A model generated the notes under the pieces. The model worked only from the letters and a program-made list of their open reading frames with translations, was not told where the DNA came from and did no database searches. Of a stretch of DNA of 64,000 bases, positions 42,399 to 49,958 are shown one piece after another. The position numbers were made by a program, and so were the translations under genes. Within the stretch, counting starts at the first letter, position 1. The number at the start of each line of letters is the position of its first letter. The stretch comes from Amycolatopsis sp. (GTDB taxonomy: Bacteria > Actinomycetota > Actinomycetes > Mycobacteriales > Pseudonocardiaceae): contig NZ_JAODNM010000139.1 of the NCBI RefSeq assembly GCF_025464955.1, positions 1 to 64,000 on the forward strand. The letters run 5' to 3'.

Positions 42399-42599
42399 AT
42401 GGCTTTTTTGCGCAGGCTGACGGTTCTCGCGGGTGCCGCGGAAGCGGCCCGCAGATACGCGAAGAAGAACCCCGAGAAGGTCGCTCGCCTCGCTGATCAG
42501 GCGGGCCGGTTCGCCGACCGGCAGACCAAGGGGAAGTACTCGGACAAGATCGACGGCGCTGTCCGCAAGGTCCGTGGGGCCACGACCGACGGTCAGTAG
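42399..42599 (+). CDS. small MT0933/Rv0909-antitoxin-like protein
   Basis: 66 residues, ATG with AAAGGAAG upstream. A hydrophobic start is followed by the repeated helical pattern AKKNPEKVARLADQAGRFAD, then RQTKGKYSDKIDGAVRKV. The GKYSDKID core is the hallmark of the MT0933 (Rv0909) antitoxin family. No toxin gene is adjacent: the next gene downstream is convergent, the one upstream divergent. It may act outside a toxin-antitoxin pair. Confidence 0.65.
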   Translation: MAFLRRLTVLAGAAEAARRYAKKNPEKVARLADQAGRFADRQTKGKYSDKIDGAVRKVRGATTDGQ

Positions 42600-42611
42600 C
42601 CGCCCGGTGCC

Positions 42612-42646
42612 CACGACCGCTCGCGAAACACTCGCGAGCGGTCGTG
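42612..42646. terminator. bidirectional hairpin terminator
   Basis: A perfect 15-bp inverted repeat (42612-42626 against 42632-42646) with a 5-nt loop, between the small antitoxin-like gene and the convergent DNA ligase gene. Confidence 0.8.
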
Positions 42647-42666
42647 AACTGCGCTTGCACCGGCTG

Positions 42667-43641
42667 TCACTGTTGTTGTTGTTCGCGTCGCACCTGCGCC
42701 GGGTCTTTGTCGGTCCGGAGCCCGACGAACCGCGGGTGGCGGAGCCTGCCATCGGTTGTCCACTCCGCGAAGCCGATCTGCGCGACGAGCTCTGGGCGGA
42801 CCCAGTGAGTCCCCGGGTCGATGGTGAGCCCGGGGAACGGCGACTGGAACACCTCGCGCGCGACGAGTGCCGCGTGCAGTTCGCGGAGGGTCTTGCGATC
42901 GAACCCGGTGCCGACCTTGCCGGCGTAGCGGAACCCGCTGTCGTCGTAATAGCCCAGCAGCAGCGCGCCGAAACCCTCGCGCGCGCCCTGCGGGTCGGTG
43001 TAACCCACGATGACGAGCTCCTGGTCGGCGACACATTTGAACTTCAGCCAGTCCGCTGAGCGGCCGTGACGGTACGCCGAAGCGGCCCGTTTCGCGATCA
43101 GGCCTTCCCAACCGTTCTCGCAGGCGTATTCGAAGTACTGCTCGCCGTCCGTGTTGTGGTGGCTGGAGAAACGCAGCGGGTCTTCATAGTCGAAGGCGTC
43201 CTGCAGCAGCTGCTTCCGCAGGCGCAACGGGAGGCTGACGGCCTCGGAACCGTCGAAGTGCAGCAGGTCGAAGAGGTAGTAGAACACCTGGATACCCGAC
43301 TCACGAGCCCGCACCGGGTCGGTCAGGTGGATACGCGGCGCCAGCTTCGAGAAGCTCGTCCGGGTGCCTTCGAACGCGACAATCTCGCCGTCCGCGACGA
43401 ACCTGTCACCACCGTGCGCGGCGAGCGCGTCGACGATCTCGGGAAACGCGTCGTTGAGCGCCTTCCGGTTGCGTGACCACAGCTGCGGAGTGTCGCCGTT
43501 GCGGGAGCAGATCGCGCGGACGCCGTCCAGCTTGCGCTCGAAGATCCAGCCCTCGTCGGAGAACCTCCGGTCGGTCAGCGTGGCGAGCATGGGCTCGCGC
43601 CAGCCCGCGCCGGTTCTCCCCAGAGGGCCGATGTGCGCCAT
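42667..43641 (-). CDS. ATP-dependent DNA ligase (LigC/LigD-ligase-domain type)
   Basis: 324 residues. Nucleotidyltransferase motif I FERKLDGVR with the adenylated K37, motif III FYYLFDLLHFDG, motif IV ENGWEGLIAKR, motif V WLKFKC, then an OB-fold domain (ELVIVGYTDPQGAREGFGALLLGYY, FVGLRTDKDP). It seals nicked DNA using ATP. Unlike full LigD it has no polymerase or phosphoesterase domain, and no Ku gene is nearby, so a role in repair-nick sealing (LigC-like) is more likely than being the main end-joining enzyme. It ends in four Gln. Confidence 0.88.
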   Translation of the reverse strand: MAHIGPLGRTGAGWREPMLATLTDRRFSDEGWIFERKLDGVRAICSRNGDTPQLWSRNRKALNDAFPEIVDALAAHGGDRFVADGEIVAFEGTRTSFSKLAPRIHLTDPVRARESGIQVFYYLFDLLHFDGSEAVSLPLRLRKQLLQDAFDYEDPLRFSSHHNTDGEQYFEYACENGWEGLIAKRAASAYRHGRSADWLKFKCVADQELVIVGYTDPQGAREGFGALLLGYYDDSGFRYAGKVGTGFDRKTLRELHAALVAREVFQSPFPGLTIDPGTHWVRPELVAQIGFAEWTTDGRLRHPRFVGLRTDKDPAQVRREQQQQ

Positions 43642-43683
43642 GAGCTGGGTGTACCCCCGATCCGGCCGGGCAAAACGGGCAGG

Positions 43684-45474
43684 TCAAGGCCACGCAGGGT
43701 AGAGGAGATCGAACTGGTTCGGCAAGCCGATCAGGTAGCGGAAGTCGTCGACGTCCCAGAAGAGCTTGATCTCCGGCGGCGCGTAGAGCTTGAACAGCTT
43801 GGCAGGCGCGGCGGAGGAGCCGGACCCGGCGAGCACCCCGTTGGCGGCCGCCCGACCTGCCTCGTTCGCGCCTTCCATGGTGGCGAGGTTGATGTCGGTG
43901 CGGACGTAGTCGGCGGCAAGGAACAGGTTGGGCACGGCCGTGACCGCGTCCGGACGGTTCTGCCACGAGGACGGGGTGTTGATCAGCAGTGGTTCGTCGT
44001 TCACCACGCCCGGGGTACCGGCGCCGGTGATCGCGGGGTCGATGAACCACGAGTGGATGATCGAGTCGGGTAGCAGCGAGTCGCCGTTGGGCAGCGCTTT
44101 CCTCAGCTGCGCGAGGACTTCGGCGATGATCTGGTCCGGAGTGCAATCCCGGGCGGCCTTTCCGTAGAGGATGCCGGGAGCGTCCCAGTTGGACAGGTCG
44201 ATCGACAGGCAGTCCACCACGGTGCCGTCCCCATAGGACGCCGCGAAGTTCTTGCGCCAGAACTGTCCCTGGCTGATCGACGTCAGCGCCCACGGCTGCC
44301 CCGGGTAGCCGACGTGCCCGTTGTTGATCGCGACCGGTCTGGTCGTGTAGATCATCACCCCGTTCATCCACGACGTGGTGAGGTTCTTCAGCCGGGCGAG
44401 CCGCGGGTCGGCGGCGAGGAGCTGCGGGCCCAGCATCGGTACGGCCCGCTCGACCGGGACGGCGAGGACGTACCAGTCCGCCTCGATCGTGGTCGCGGCT
44501 CCGGCGGCGTCGAGCGCGCGGGCGCCGGTGATCCGGCCGCTGCCGTAGGTCAGTTCGGTGACGGTCGCGGTCCGGAACCCGACGCCCAAGGAACTGAGGT
44601 GGCTCACCCAGGGGTCGATCCACGCTTCGCTGGTCGGCGCCGACAGCAGCCTGTCCGGGGAGCCGTACCCGCCCAGCCCGAGCGAGCTGTACAACCACGC
44701 CTCGGCCATCAGGCCCATGGTGCGCGTGTTGGCCTTGTCGGGTTTGGCGGCGACCAGGGTCGAGGTGAGCAGGTCGACCATGACCGTGCGGTAGTTCTCC
44801 GACATCTTCGCCGCGACGATGAAGTCGGCGTAACTGGTGTTCTCCCACTGGCCGAGTCGTCGCTTCGGGCCGCTGGTCAGCAGGGTCAGGATCTTGCTGC
44901 CGAACACGGCGATCTCCGCCAGCGGAATGGCGCCGGTCACCGTCGCCAGCAGCTTGAGATACTCCAGTAGTGCCTGCGGGGTGAGGTTGCCTTCCAGGCT
45001 GCCCGCGGTCGGCAGCTCGAACGTCTTGCCGTTCCAGGCGCCCATCTCGTCGGCGGCGTTCACCAGGTTGTCCCGGACGCCGCCGGCGTTGCCGCTGAAC
45101 GGGATTCGGCTCATCGTGTCCGGGATATTCTGGTAGAACCCGGGAAAGAAGCGGAACCCGTGCTCACCAGGCAGGTCCAGCCGCCCGCCCGTGGCCGTCC
45201 CGGGCACCGGGATGCTGCGGGCTTTGCCGCCGAGTGCCTTGCGTTCATAGACGGTGACGGCGAAACCGCGTTCGGCGAGTTCGTGTGCCGCGGTCAGCCC
45301 GCCGACCCCACCGCCGAGGACGGCCACCCGGTTGGCGGTAGCGCGCGGCCGCGCACCCGGTGCGGCGAATGCCATTGTGGAGCCGGACAGCGCGGCCGTG
45401 ACGGCGATCGTGCCCGTGAGCAGCGTCCGTCGAGCCATTGCCCCAGCGTTCCTTGGTGATCCAGGTTTCCGCAT
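43684..45474 (-). CDS. exported FAD-dependent oxidoreductase (HpnE/amine-oxidase fold)
   Basis: 596 residues from ATG 45474 (strong GGGGAGGGG site). A twin-arginine-like ARRTLLTG followed by a hydrophobic stretch and AFAAP suggests Tat export. The FAD dinucleotide motif VAVLGGGVGGLTAAHELAERG lies at about residues 50-72, then YERKALGGKARS and GEHGFRFFPGFYQNIP. The C-terminal FAD motif is LFLAADYVRTDINLATMEGANEAGRAAANG. This layout resembles hydroxysqualene dehydroxylase (HpnE) and carotenoid/amine oxidase relatives. Its substrate and cellular role are unknown. Confidence 0.8.
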   Translation of the reverse strand: MRKPGSPRNAGAMARRTLLTGTIAVTAALSGSTMAFAAPGARPRATANRVAVLGGGVGGLTAAHELAERGFAVTVYERKALGGKARSIPVPGTATGGRLDLPGEHGFRFFPGFYQNIPDTMSRIPFSGNAGGVRDNLVNAADEMGAWNGKTFELPTAGSLEGNLTPQALLEYLKLLATVTGAIPLAEIAVFGSKILTLLTSGPKRRLGQWENTSYADFIVAAKMSENYRTVMVDLLTSTLVAAKPDKANTRTMGLMAEAWLYSSLGLGGYGSPDRLLSAPTSEAWIDPWVSHLSSLGVGFRTATVTELTYGSGRITGARALDAAGAATTIEADWYVLAVPVERAVPMLGPQLLAADPRLARLKNLTTSWMNGVMIYTTRPVAINNGHVGYPGQPWALTSISQGQFWRKNFAASYGDGTVVDCLSIDLSNWDAPGILYGKAARDCTPDQIIAEVLAQLRKALPNGDSLLPDSIIHSWFIDPAITGAGTPGVVNDEPLLINTPSSWQNRPDAVTAVPNLFLAADYVRTDINLATMEGANEAGRAAANGVLAGSGSSAAPAKLFKLYAPPEIKLFWDVDDFRYLIGLPNQFDLLYPAWP

Positions 45475-45860
45475 CAAACCCCTCCCCGGGCTTCCGGCCG
45501 AACTTCATAGTGGCCCACAAGGGGTTGCGCGTCCACTGACCGTGGTCGGTACCACCTGACGGAGCAAATCGCGGTTCTCGGCCTGGTGCTCTGCAAGCCG
45601 ACGTCACCGCAGCTGATGCCTTCGCGCTCATCAACGCGGCGACCTGGATGCGCGAGCAGATGTCGCCGGAGCATGCCGTTCGACGGATGAGTCATGGTTG
45701 TCTTGCCCCAGGTGTGCCGCCCGGGTTCGACGGCTGTCGCTGAACCTGGCTGTGCCTGGATCCGGTGCCGCTGTGCTGCGTTTCGAGCCGGACGGGGAAG
45801 TTCGGCTTCCGGCCGTGCCCGAACTGGGGTGTTTCCGCTCCACGTAAGGACTCTGGTGGT

Positions 45861-46231
45861 TTCCATCGAGAGCTGGTGGCGCAACATGGCGTCGCGAAGC
45901 CCTTGCTGCTGTTCGGTTCGGAGAAGGGCACGACGCCGACATCGACCGTTCGTGGCAGGAGTTGCCGACCCACCAGCACGGCCGGACCAGTTGGCCGCAA
46001 CTGAACGTTGCCGCGCACCACGTGTTCACCGACTTCGGCGCAGACGCCACGGACTTGGAGGCGGCCGGGCTGATGACGCACGCGAGCCGCGTCAGCTTGG
46101 TGGGTGCGATCGAGCCGGTGCGTTCGGTGCCCACGGTCCGGGACTACCTCGACCTGCAGTTCCGCCAGGGCGACGGACAGTTGCTCGACGGGCCTAGCTC
46201 GCGCTATCCGGACGTCGCTTTCCTGCGCTGA
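45861..46231 (+). pseudogene. decayed alpha/beta hydrolase (PAF-acetylhydrolase/lipase-like) C-terminus
   Basis: Coding similarity moves between frames. AKPLLLFGSEKG is read in one frame; after gggcacgac the sequence continues one frame over as HDADIDRSWQELPTHQHGRT, SWPQLNVA, HHVFTDFGA, LVGAIEPVRSVPTVRDY and LLDGPSSRYPDVAFLR, then stops at 46229-46231. The latter is the characteristic end of actinobacterial PAF-acetylhydrolase-like lipases. The catalytic Ser part is not recognisable upstream. One or more frameshifts and a 5' loss make it a pseudogene. The stretch 45475-45860 shows no intact gene. Confidence 0.65.
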
Positions 46232-46521
46232 TCCACGCGCCGCCGGGCCGATTCCGGGGACACCACGACGAAGGCGAGATGACCGTTGTCCTCCTTCGTG
46301 ATGTCGAGCACCTTGTCCGCCAAGCGGATCCGGGTTTCGCGATCGAGGAAGACCTGGGTACCGGCGGTGTCGATGATGTCGTCGTCGGCGTCAGCGTGGG
46401 CGACGACTTCGACGGACAGCGGGTCCAGGGTGAGGTGCAGGCCGCCGTCGTCTCGTTGGATTCCTTGGGCGGCAAGGAGATGGTCAATGGCCTGGGCGGC
46501 GGCTCGGGTAACGGTCAACAT
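46204..46521 (-). CDS. HesB/IscA-fold protein without cysteines
   Basis: 105 residues from ATG 46521. The pattern LTVTRAAAQAIDHLL, LHLTLDP, DDIIDTAGTQVFLD and ADKVLDI follows the HesB/YadR-like fold of Fe-S cluster carriers. However, the whole protein has no Cys, so the usual three-Cys metal ligands are absent and it cannot act as a standard cluster scaffold. Its start overlaps the end of the PhoU-like gene by 7 bp, suggesting co-translation. Confidence 0.65.
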   Translation of the reverse strand: MLTVTRAAAQAIDHLLAAQGIQRDDGGLHLTLDPLSVEVVAHADADDDIIDTAGTQVFLDRETRIRLADKVLDITKEDNGHLAFVVVSPESARRRVDQRRKATSG

Positions 46522-47210
46522 GGCGTGTTCGCAGTCTGGAGTGGGGTGGTCAGGGGTAACGGATCCTTCGTTGGGGACTGGCGGGGGACGAGGAAGGTCG
46601 AATGCCACGCGAGTGAGACGGCGTGGTCGGCGAACCGCTCGTAGAAACGGCTCAACAGGGTGACGTCGACAGCCGTAGCGGCGCCGTAGGTCCATTCCCG
46701 GTAGTCGATCACGGTGAAGAGGGTCCGGTGGAGGTCGTCCATCTCGTCGTCGACGCTGACCAGCGCGCGGGCGAGCGTGGCGTCCCGGCGCACGATGACC
46801 TGCCCGGCCATCGTCGCCAGCCACACGGCGATGCGGCCCATTTCGGTGAACCGCGGCATCAGCGGCGACGGCACGACGGGCTGGGGATACCGGCGCTGCA
46901 CCGCTTCGGCCACGTGAACGGCGAGACGTCCCATGCGCTCCAGGCTGGTCGCGGCCTGGATCGCCGCGACCGCCACGCGCGGATCCGTCGCGGCGGGGCT
47001 TCGCGCTGCCAAGAGCGCGTAGGCGTGGTCCTCGGCGTCGACGCGGGTCTGCTCGACACGAGCATTCCCGGCGACCACGAGCCCGGCCAGTTCGAGGTCG
47101 GCGCCGGACATCGCCATCGTCGCCCGGTCCATCGCTTCGCCGACCATGCGGGACATGTCCAGTAGCCGGTCAGCGAGCCGCTCCAGCTGTTCGTAGTAGA
47201 CGTCGCGCAT
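46515..47210 (-). CDS. PhoU domain protein
   Basis: 231 residues. Two PhoU-type three-helix repeats: MRDVYYEQLERLADRLLDMSRMVGEAMDRA with later ATSLERMGRLAVHVAEAVQRR, and VDDEMDDLHRTLF with RFYERFADHAVSLAWHSTFL (E-R-x-x-D-H-A being the metal-binding motif). PhoU normally represses phosphate-starvation signalling through PhoR and Pst. No pst genes are in the window. Overlaps the HesB-like gene downstream. Confidence 0.88.
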   Translation of the reverse strand: MRDVYYEQLERLADRLLDMSRMVGEAMDRATMAMSGADLELAGLVVAGNARVEQTRVDAEDHAYALLAARSPAATDPRVAVAAIQAATSLERMGRLAVHVAEAVQRRYPQPVVPSPLMPRFTEMGRIAVWLATMAGQVIVRRDATLARALVSVDDEMDDLHRTLFTVIDYREWTYGAATAVDVTLLSRFYERFADHAVSLAWHSTFLVPRQSPTKDPLPLTTPLQTANTPC

Positions 47211-47430
47211 ACGACAATCCTTACGAAGAACGAACGATGCGGCCTTCGTCCGTCGGGATCCTCACGGGATCCGAACGCCCTGCCCGGCTTTCCTGACGCC
47301 GTGGCCCCCGGTCGGGTGATTATGGGTTGCTTACCGATGGGGCCTTCCGGGCGCCGCGGGGTGGTCTCCTGGCTTACCGTCCACTTGCGGCGATCACGCC
47401 GCATTTCGGTATTCGTTCGGAAGGGCCACC

Positions 47431-48804
47431 ATGTCAGCGGCGAACACGCCACCGGAAGCCGAACCCACGGCGGAATCCACAAAGGATGATCGCCCGGCGG
47501 CGCCCGAGTACGGGTTTCCCGCGAAGCTGTGGAAGGCGATCGAAAAGGCTCGCCCGCCGGGCCTGGGCAACCCCCGCTTGTGGCGCAGCCCACTGCGGGG
47601 GCCGTGGCTCACGTCGGTGTTCGGCGCGATCCTGCTGGCGGCTCTGCCGTTGGTCATCCTCACCGGCCTGCTCGACTACATCGCGTACGGCCCGCAGTTC
47701 CACCAGTCGATCCCGGGCAACGTCGGCTGGCTCCACCTGCCGTTCTTCAACTGGCCGACCACCCCGTCGTGGCTGTTCCGGTTGACCCAGGGCCTGCACG
47801 TCGGGGTCGGTTTCATCGTGATCCCGGTGGTGCTGGCGAAGCTGTGGTCGGTGGTGCCGAAGCTGTTCAGCTGGCCGCCGGCGCGGTCGATCGCGCACGT
47901 CGTCGAGCGGCTCTCGCTGCTGCTGCTCGTCGGCGGGATCCTGTTCGAGATCGCGACCGGCGTGCTGAACACACAGTACGACTACGTGTTCGGGTTCAGC
48001 TTCTATACCGCTCACTACTACGGGGCCTGGGTGTTCATGGCCGCGTTCGTCACCCATGTCGCGATCAAGCTCCCGACGATGATCAGGTCCCTGCGGTCGC
48101 GCTCGCTGCGGCAGGAGTTGAAGACCTCCCGCGCGGACACCGTCCCGGAACCGCTGGACGAGGGCGGCTTGGTGGCCACCCACCCTGCCAAGCCGACGTT
48201 GAGCCGGCGCGGCGCGCTCGGGCTCGTCGGCGGTGGGTCGCTGCTGGTGGCGGCGCTCACCCTGGGTGAGACGGTCGGCGGGTTCACCCGCAAGGCCGCG
48301 TTGCTCGTGCCGCGCGGCCGTTCCTACGGCGACGGCCCGAACGACTTCCAGATCAACCGCACCGCGGCCACCGCCGCCATCCGGCCCGGCGATGTCGGCG
48401 ACGCGTGGCGGCTCACCCTGACCGGCGGGCCGAAGGCTGTCGTACTCGACCTCGACGGGGTGACGGCCCTGGCCCAGCGCACCGCGGACCTGCCGATCGC
48501 GTGCGTCGAGGGCTGGTCGGTCACCCAGACCTGGACCGGTGTCCCGTTGCGGGACCTCGCCGCGCTGGCCGGGGTGCCCAACCCGGCGTCGGCCCGGGTG
48601 CGTTCGGTCGAGCGGTTCGGCGGGTACACCCAGGCGACGCTGCAGAGCAACCAGGTGCTGCACCCCGACGCGCTGCTCGCGCTGCGCGTCAACGGCGCCC
48701 GGCTCAGCCTCGATCACGGGTACCCGGCGCGCATCATCGTGCCTGCGCTACCCGGGGTCCACTGTACGAAGTGGGTCACCGCACTCGACTTCAGGAGCGT
48801 GTGA
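47431..48804 (+). CDS. cytochrome b561-like / sulfite-oxidase-type molybdopterin fusion protein
   Basis: 457 residues. The N-terminal half has about four to five transmembrane segments with paired His (LTQGLHVGVGF, IAHVVERLSLLLLVGG, FYTAHYYGAWVFMAAFVTHVAIKLP) like cytochrome b561. After a cytoplasmic linker and another helix, residues from about 290 form a YedY/sulfite-oxidase-like Moco domain with the candidate ligand Cys in LPIACVEGWSVTQTW, followed by VPLRDLAALAG and ALRVNGARLSLDHGYPARI. YedY (MsrP) works with a separate haem subunit (MsrQ); here both roles are in one chain. Substrate unknown. Confidence 0.8.
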   Translation: MSAANTPPEAEPTAESTKDDRPAAPEYGFPAKLWKAIEKARPPGLGNPRLWRSPLRGPWLTSVFGAILLAALPLVILTGLLDYIAYGPQFHQSIPGNVGWLHLPFFNWPTTPSWLFRLTQGLHVGVGFIVIPVVLAKLWSVVPKLFSWPPARSIAHVVERLSLLLLVGGILFEIATGVLNTQYDYVFGFSFYTAHYYGAWVFMAAFVTHVAIKLPTMIRSLRSRSLRQELKTSRADTVPEPLDEGGLVATHPAKPTLSRRGALGLVGGGSLLVAALTLGETVGGFTRKAALLVPRGRSYGDGPNDFQINRTAATAAIRPGDVGDAWRLTLTGGPKAVVLDLDGVTALAQRTADLPIACVEGWSVTQTWTGVPLRDLAALAGVPNPASARVRSVERFGGYTQATLQSNQVLHPDALLALRVNGARLSLDHGYPARIIVPALPGVHCTKWVTALDFRSV

Positions 48805-48805
48805 G

Positions 48806-49768
48806 ATGCGGTCGATTCTGCTGCGGGCCAAGGGTTTCTACGGCGCGAACCCGCTGCACCTGCTGGCGTTGCTCGGTTGTTTCGCGCTCGCCGGGTATGC
48901 GGTGACGTTCTGGCTCGACGATCCGCTGCTGCCGCGCCTGGTGATCTGGTTCCTCGCCGCGGTGATCGGGCACGACCTGGTGCTGTTCCCGCTCTATGCG
49001 CTCGCCGACTGGTCGGTCACCGGCGCGCTGCGGGCGCTGAAGCCGCGGCGTGCCGGGACGGCGACGGCGCTGGTGTCGCCGCTGAACTACCTGCGGACGC
49101 CGGTGCTGGGCGCCGGCCTGACTTTTGTGTTGTTCTTTCCGGGGATCATCATGCAGGGCGCGGACACCGTTCACGCGGCGACGGGACTCGACCAGACGCC
49201 CTACCTCGGCCGCTGGCTGCTGCTCTCGGCCGCGATGTTCGGGGCCAGCGCGGTCGTCTACGCGATCCGGCTCGGCGTCGCGTCGAAGCCGCTGCGTGCC
49301 ACCAAGCGGGCGGCGCGGGCGATGATCAGGCCGGGGGAGCGCGTGTTGGCGACCGCGGGGACACCGGGGCAGGCTCCGGAGGCGGTGGGGACGACCGAAG
49401 GGCTCTATTACCGCGACGGTGACGCCGCTTGGAGTCGGGTGGGCTGGGAGGACCTGTCCGAGGCGCGGTGGCACGAGGACGACCATGAGCTCCGGATCGC
49501 GGGCGCGGAACACGAGGTCATCGGGCTGCCGGTGCCGGGTGACCTGCCCGACGTCGTGCACACCATGATCACGTCGACGCACGTCAACACCAGCGTCGTC
49601 GATCTCGGCGACGGACACCGCGCGTCCGTGACCGTGTCACGACGCCCCAGGACGGGCGAACTCGTCTGGCGGACTCGGCTGGAGAACGGCGCCGACCCAG
49701 CGGACCCGGAACTCCGGACCCGCCTCGACGCCGCTATTGGCACCCTCCGCGCCGACCTCGGTCTGTGA
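48806..49768 (+). CDS. membrane protein of unknown function
   Basis: 320 residues, ATG 2 nt after the fusion-protein stop. About four or five transmembrane segments (LALLGCFALAGYAVTFWL, LVIWFLAAVIGHDLVLFPLYALADW, VLGAGLTFVLFFPGIIMQG, WLLLSAAMFGASAVVYAIRLG) are followed by a cytoplasmic domain from about 165 with a PH-like pattern (RPGERVLATAG, GTTEGLYYRDGDAAWSRVGWEDLS). I do not recognise a named family. The close spacing suggests it works with the molybdenum protein. Confidence 0.75.
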   Translation: MRSILLRAKGFYGANPLHLLALLGCFALAGYAVTFWLDDPLLPRLVIWFLAAVIGHDLVLFPLYALADWSVTGALRALKPRRAGTATALVSPLNYLRTPVLGAGLTFVLFFPGIIMQGADTVHAATGLDQTPYLGRWLLLSAAMFGASAVVYAIRLGVASKPLRATKRAARAMIRPGERVLATAGTPGQAPEAVGTTEGLYYRDGDAAWSRVGWEDLSEARWHEDDHELRIAGAEHEVIGLPVPGDLPDVVHTMITSTHVNTSVVDLGDGHRASVTVSRRPRTGELVWRTRLENGADPADPELRTRLDAAIGTLRADLGL

Positions 49769-49782
49769 CGTGGGCGAGCGAC

Positions 49783-49831
49783 TCGGGGGACGTTTAGTAC
49801 AAATCATTTGTATCGGGGGACGTTTCGTACA
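49783..49831. repeat. direct repeat flanking a small palindrome
   Basis: tcgggggacgtttagtaca (49783-49801) recurs with one change at 49813-49831, 30 bp apart. Between them TACAAAT and ATTTGTA (49798-49812) form a palindrome around one C. The AT-rich centre stands out against the surrounding GC. It follows the membrane protein gene. Confidence 0.7.
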
Positions 49832-49885
49832 CAAGGCCACCCGACCACACGACGTTCCCGCCCTGCACTTGTCGTACGCCGAAGA

Positions 49886-49938
49886 CCCCTCGGGGCCACC
49901 CTCGTGGCTTCTAACGCCACAAGGGTGGCCCCGAGGGG
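49886..49938. terminator. bidirectional hairpin terminator
   Basis: A 23-bp stem with one mismatch (49886-49908 against 49916-49938) and a 7-nt loop, lying between the membrane protein and the convergent chitinase gene. Confidence 0.85.
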
Positions 49939-49958
49939 TTGTTACTCCGGGACGACGC

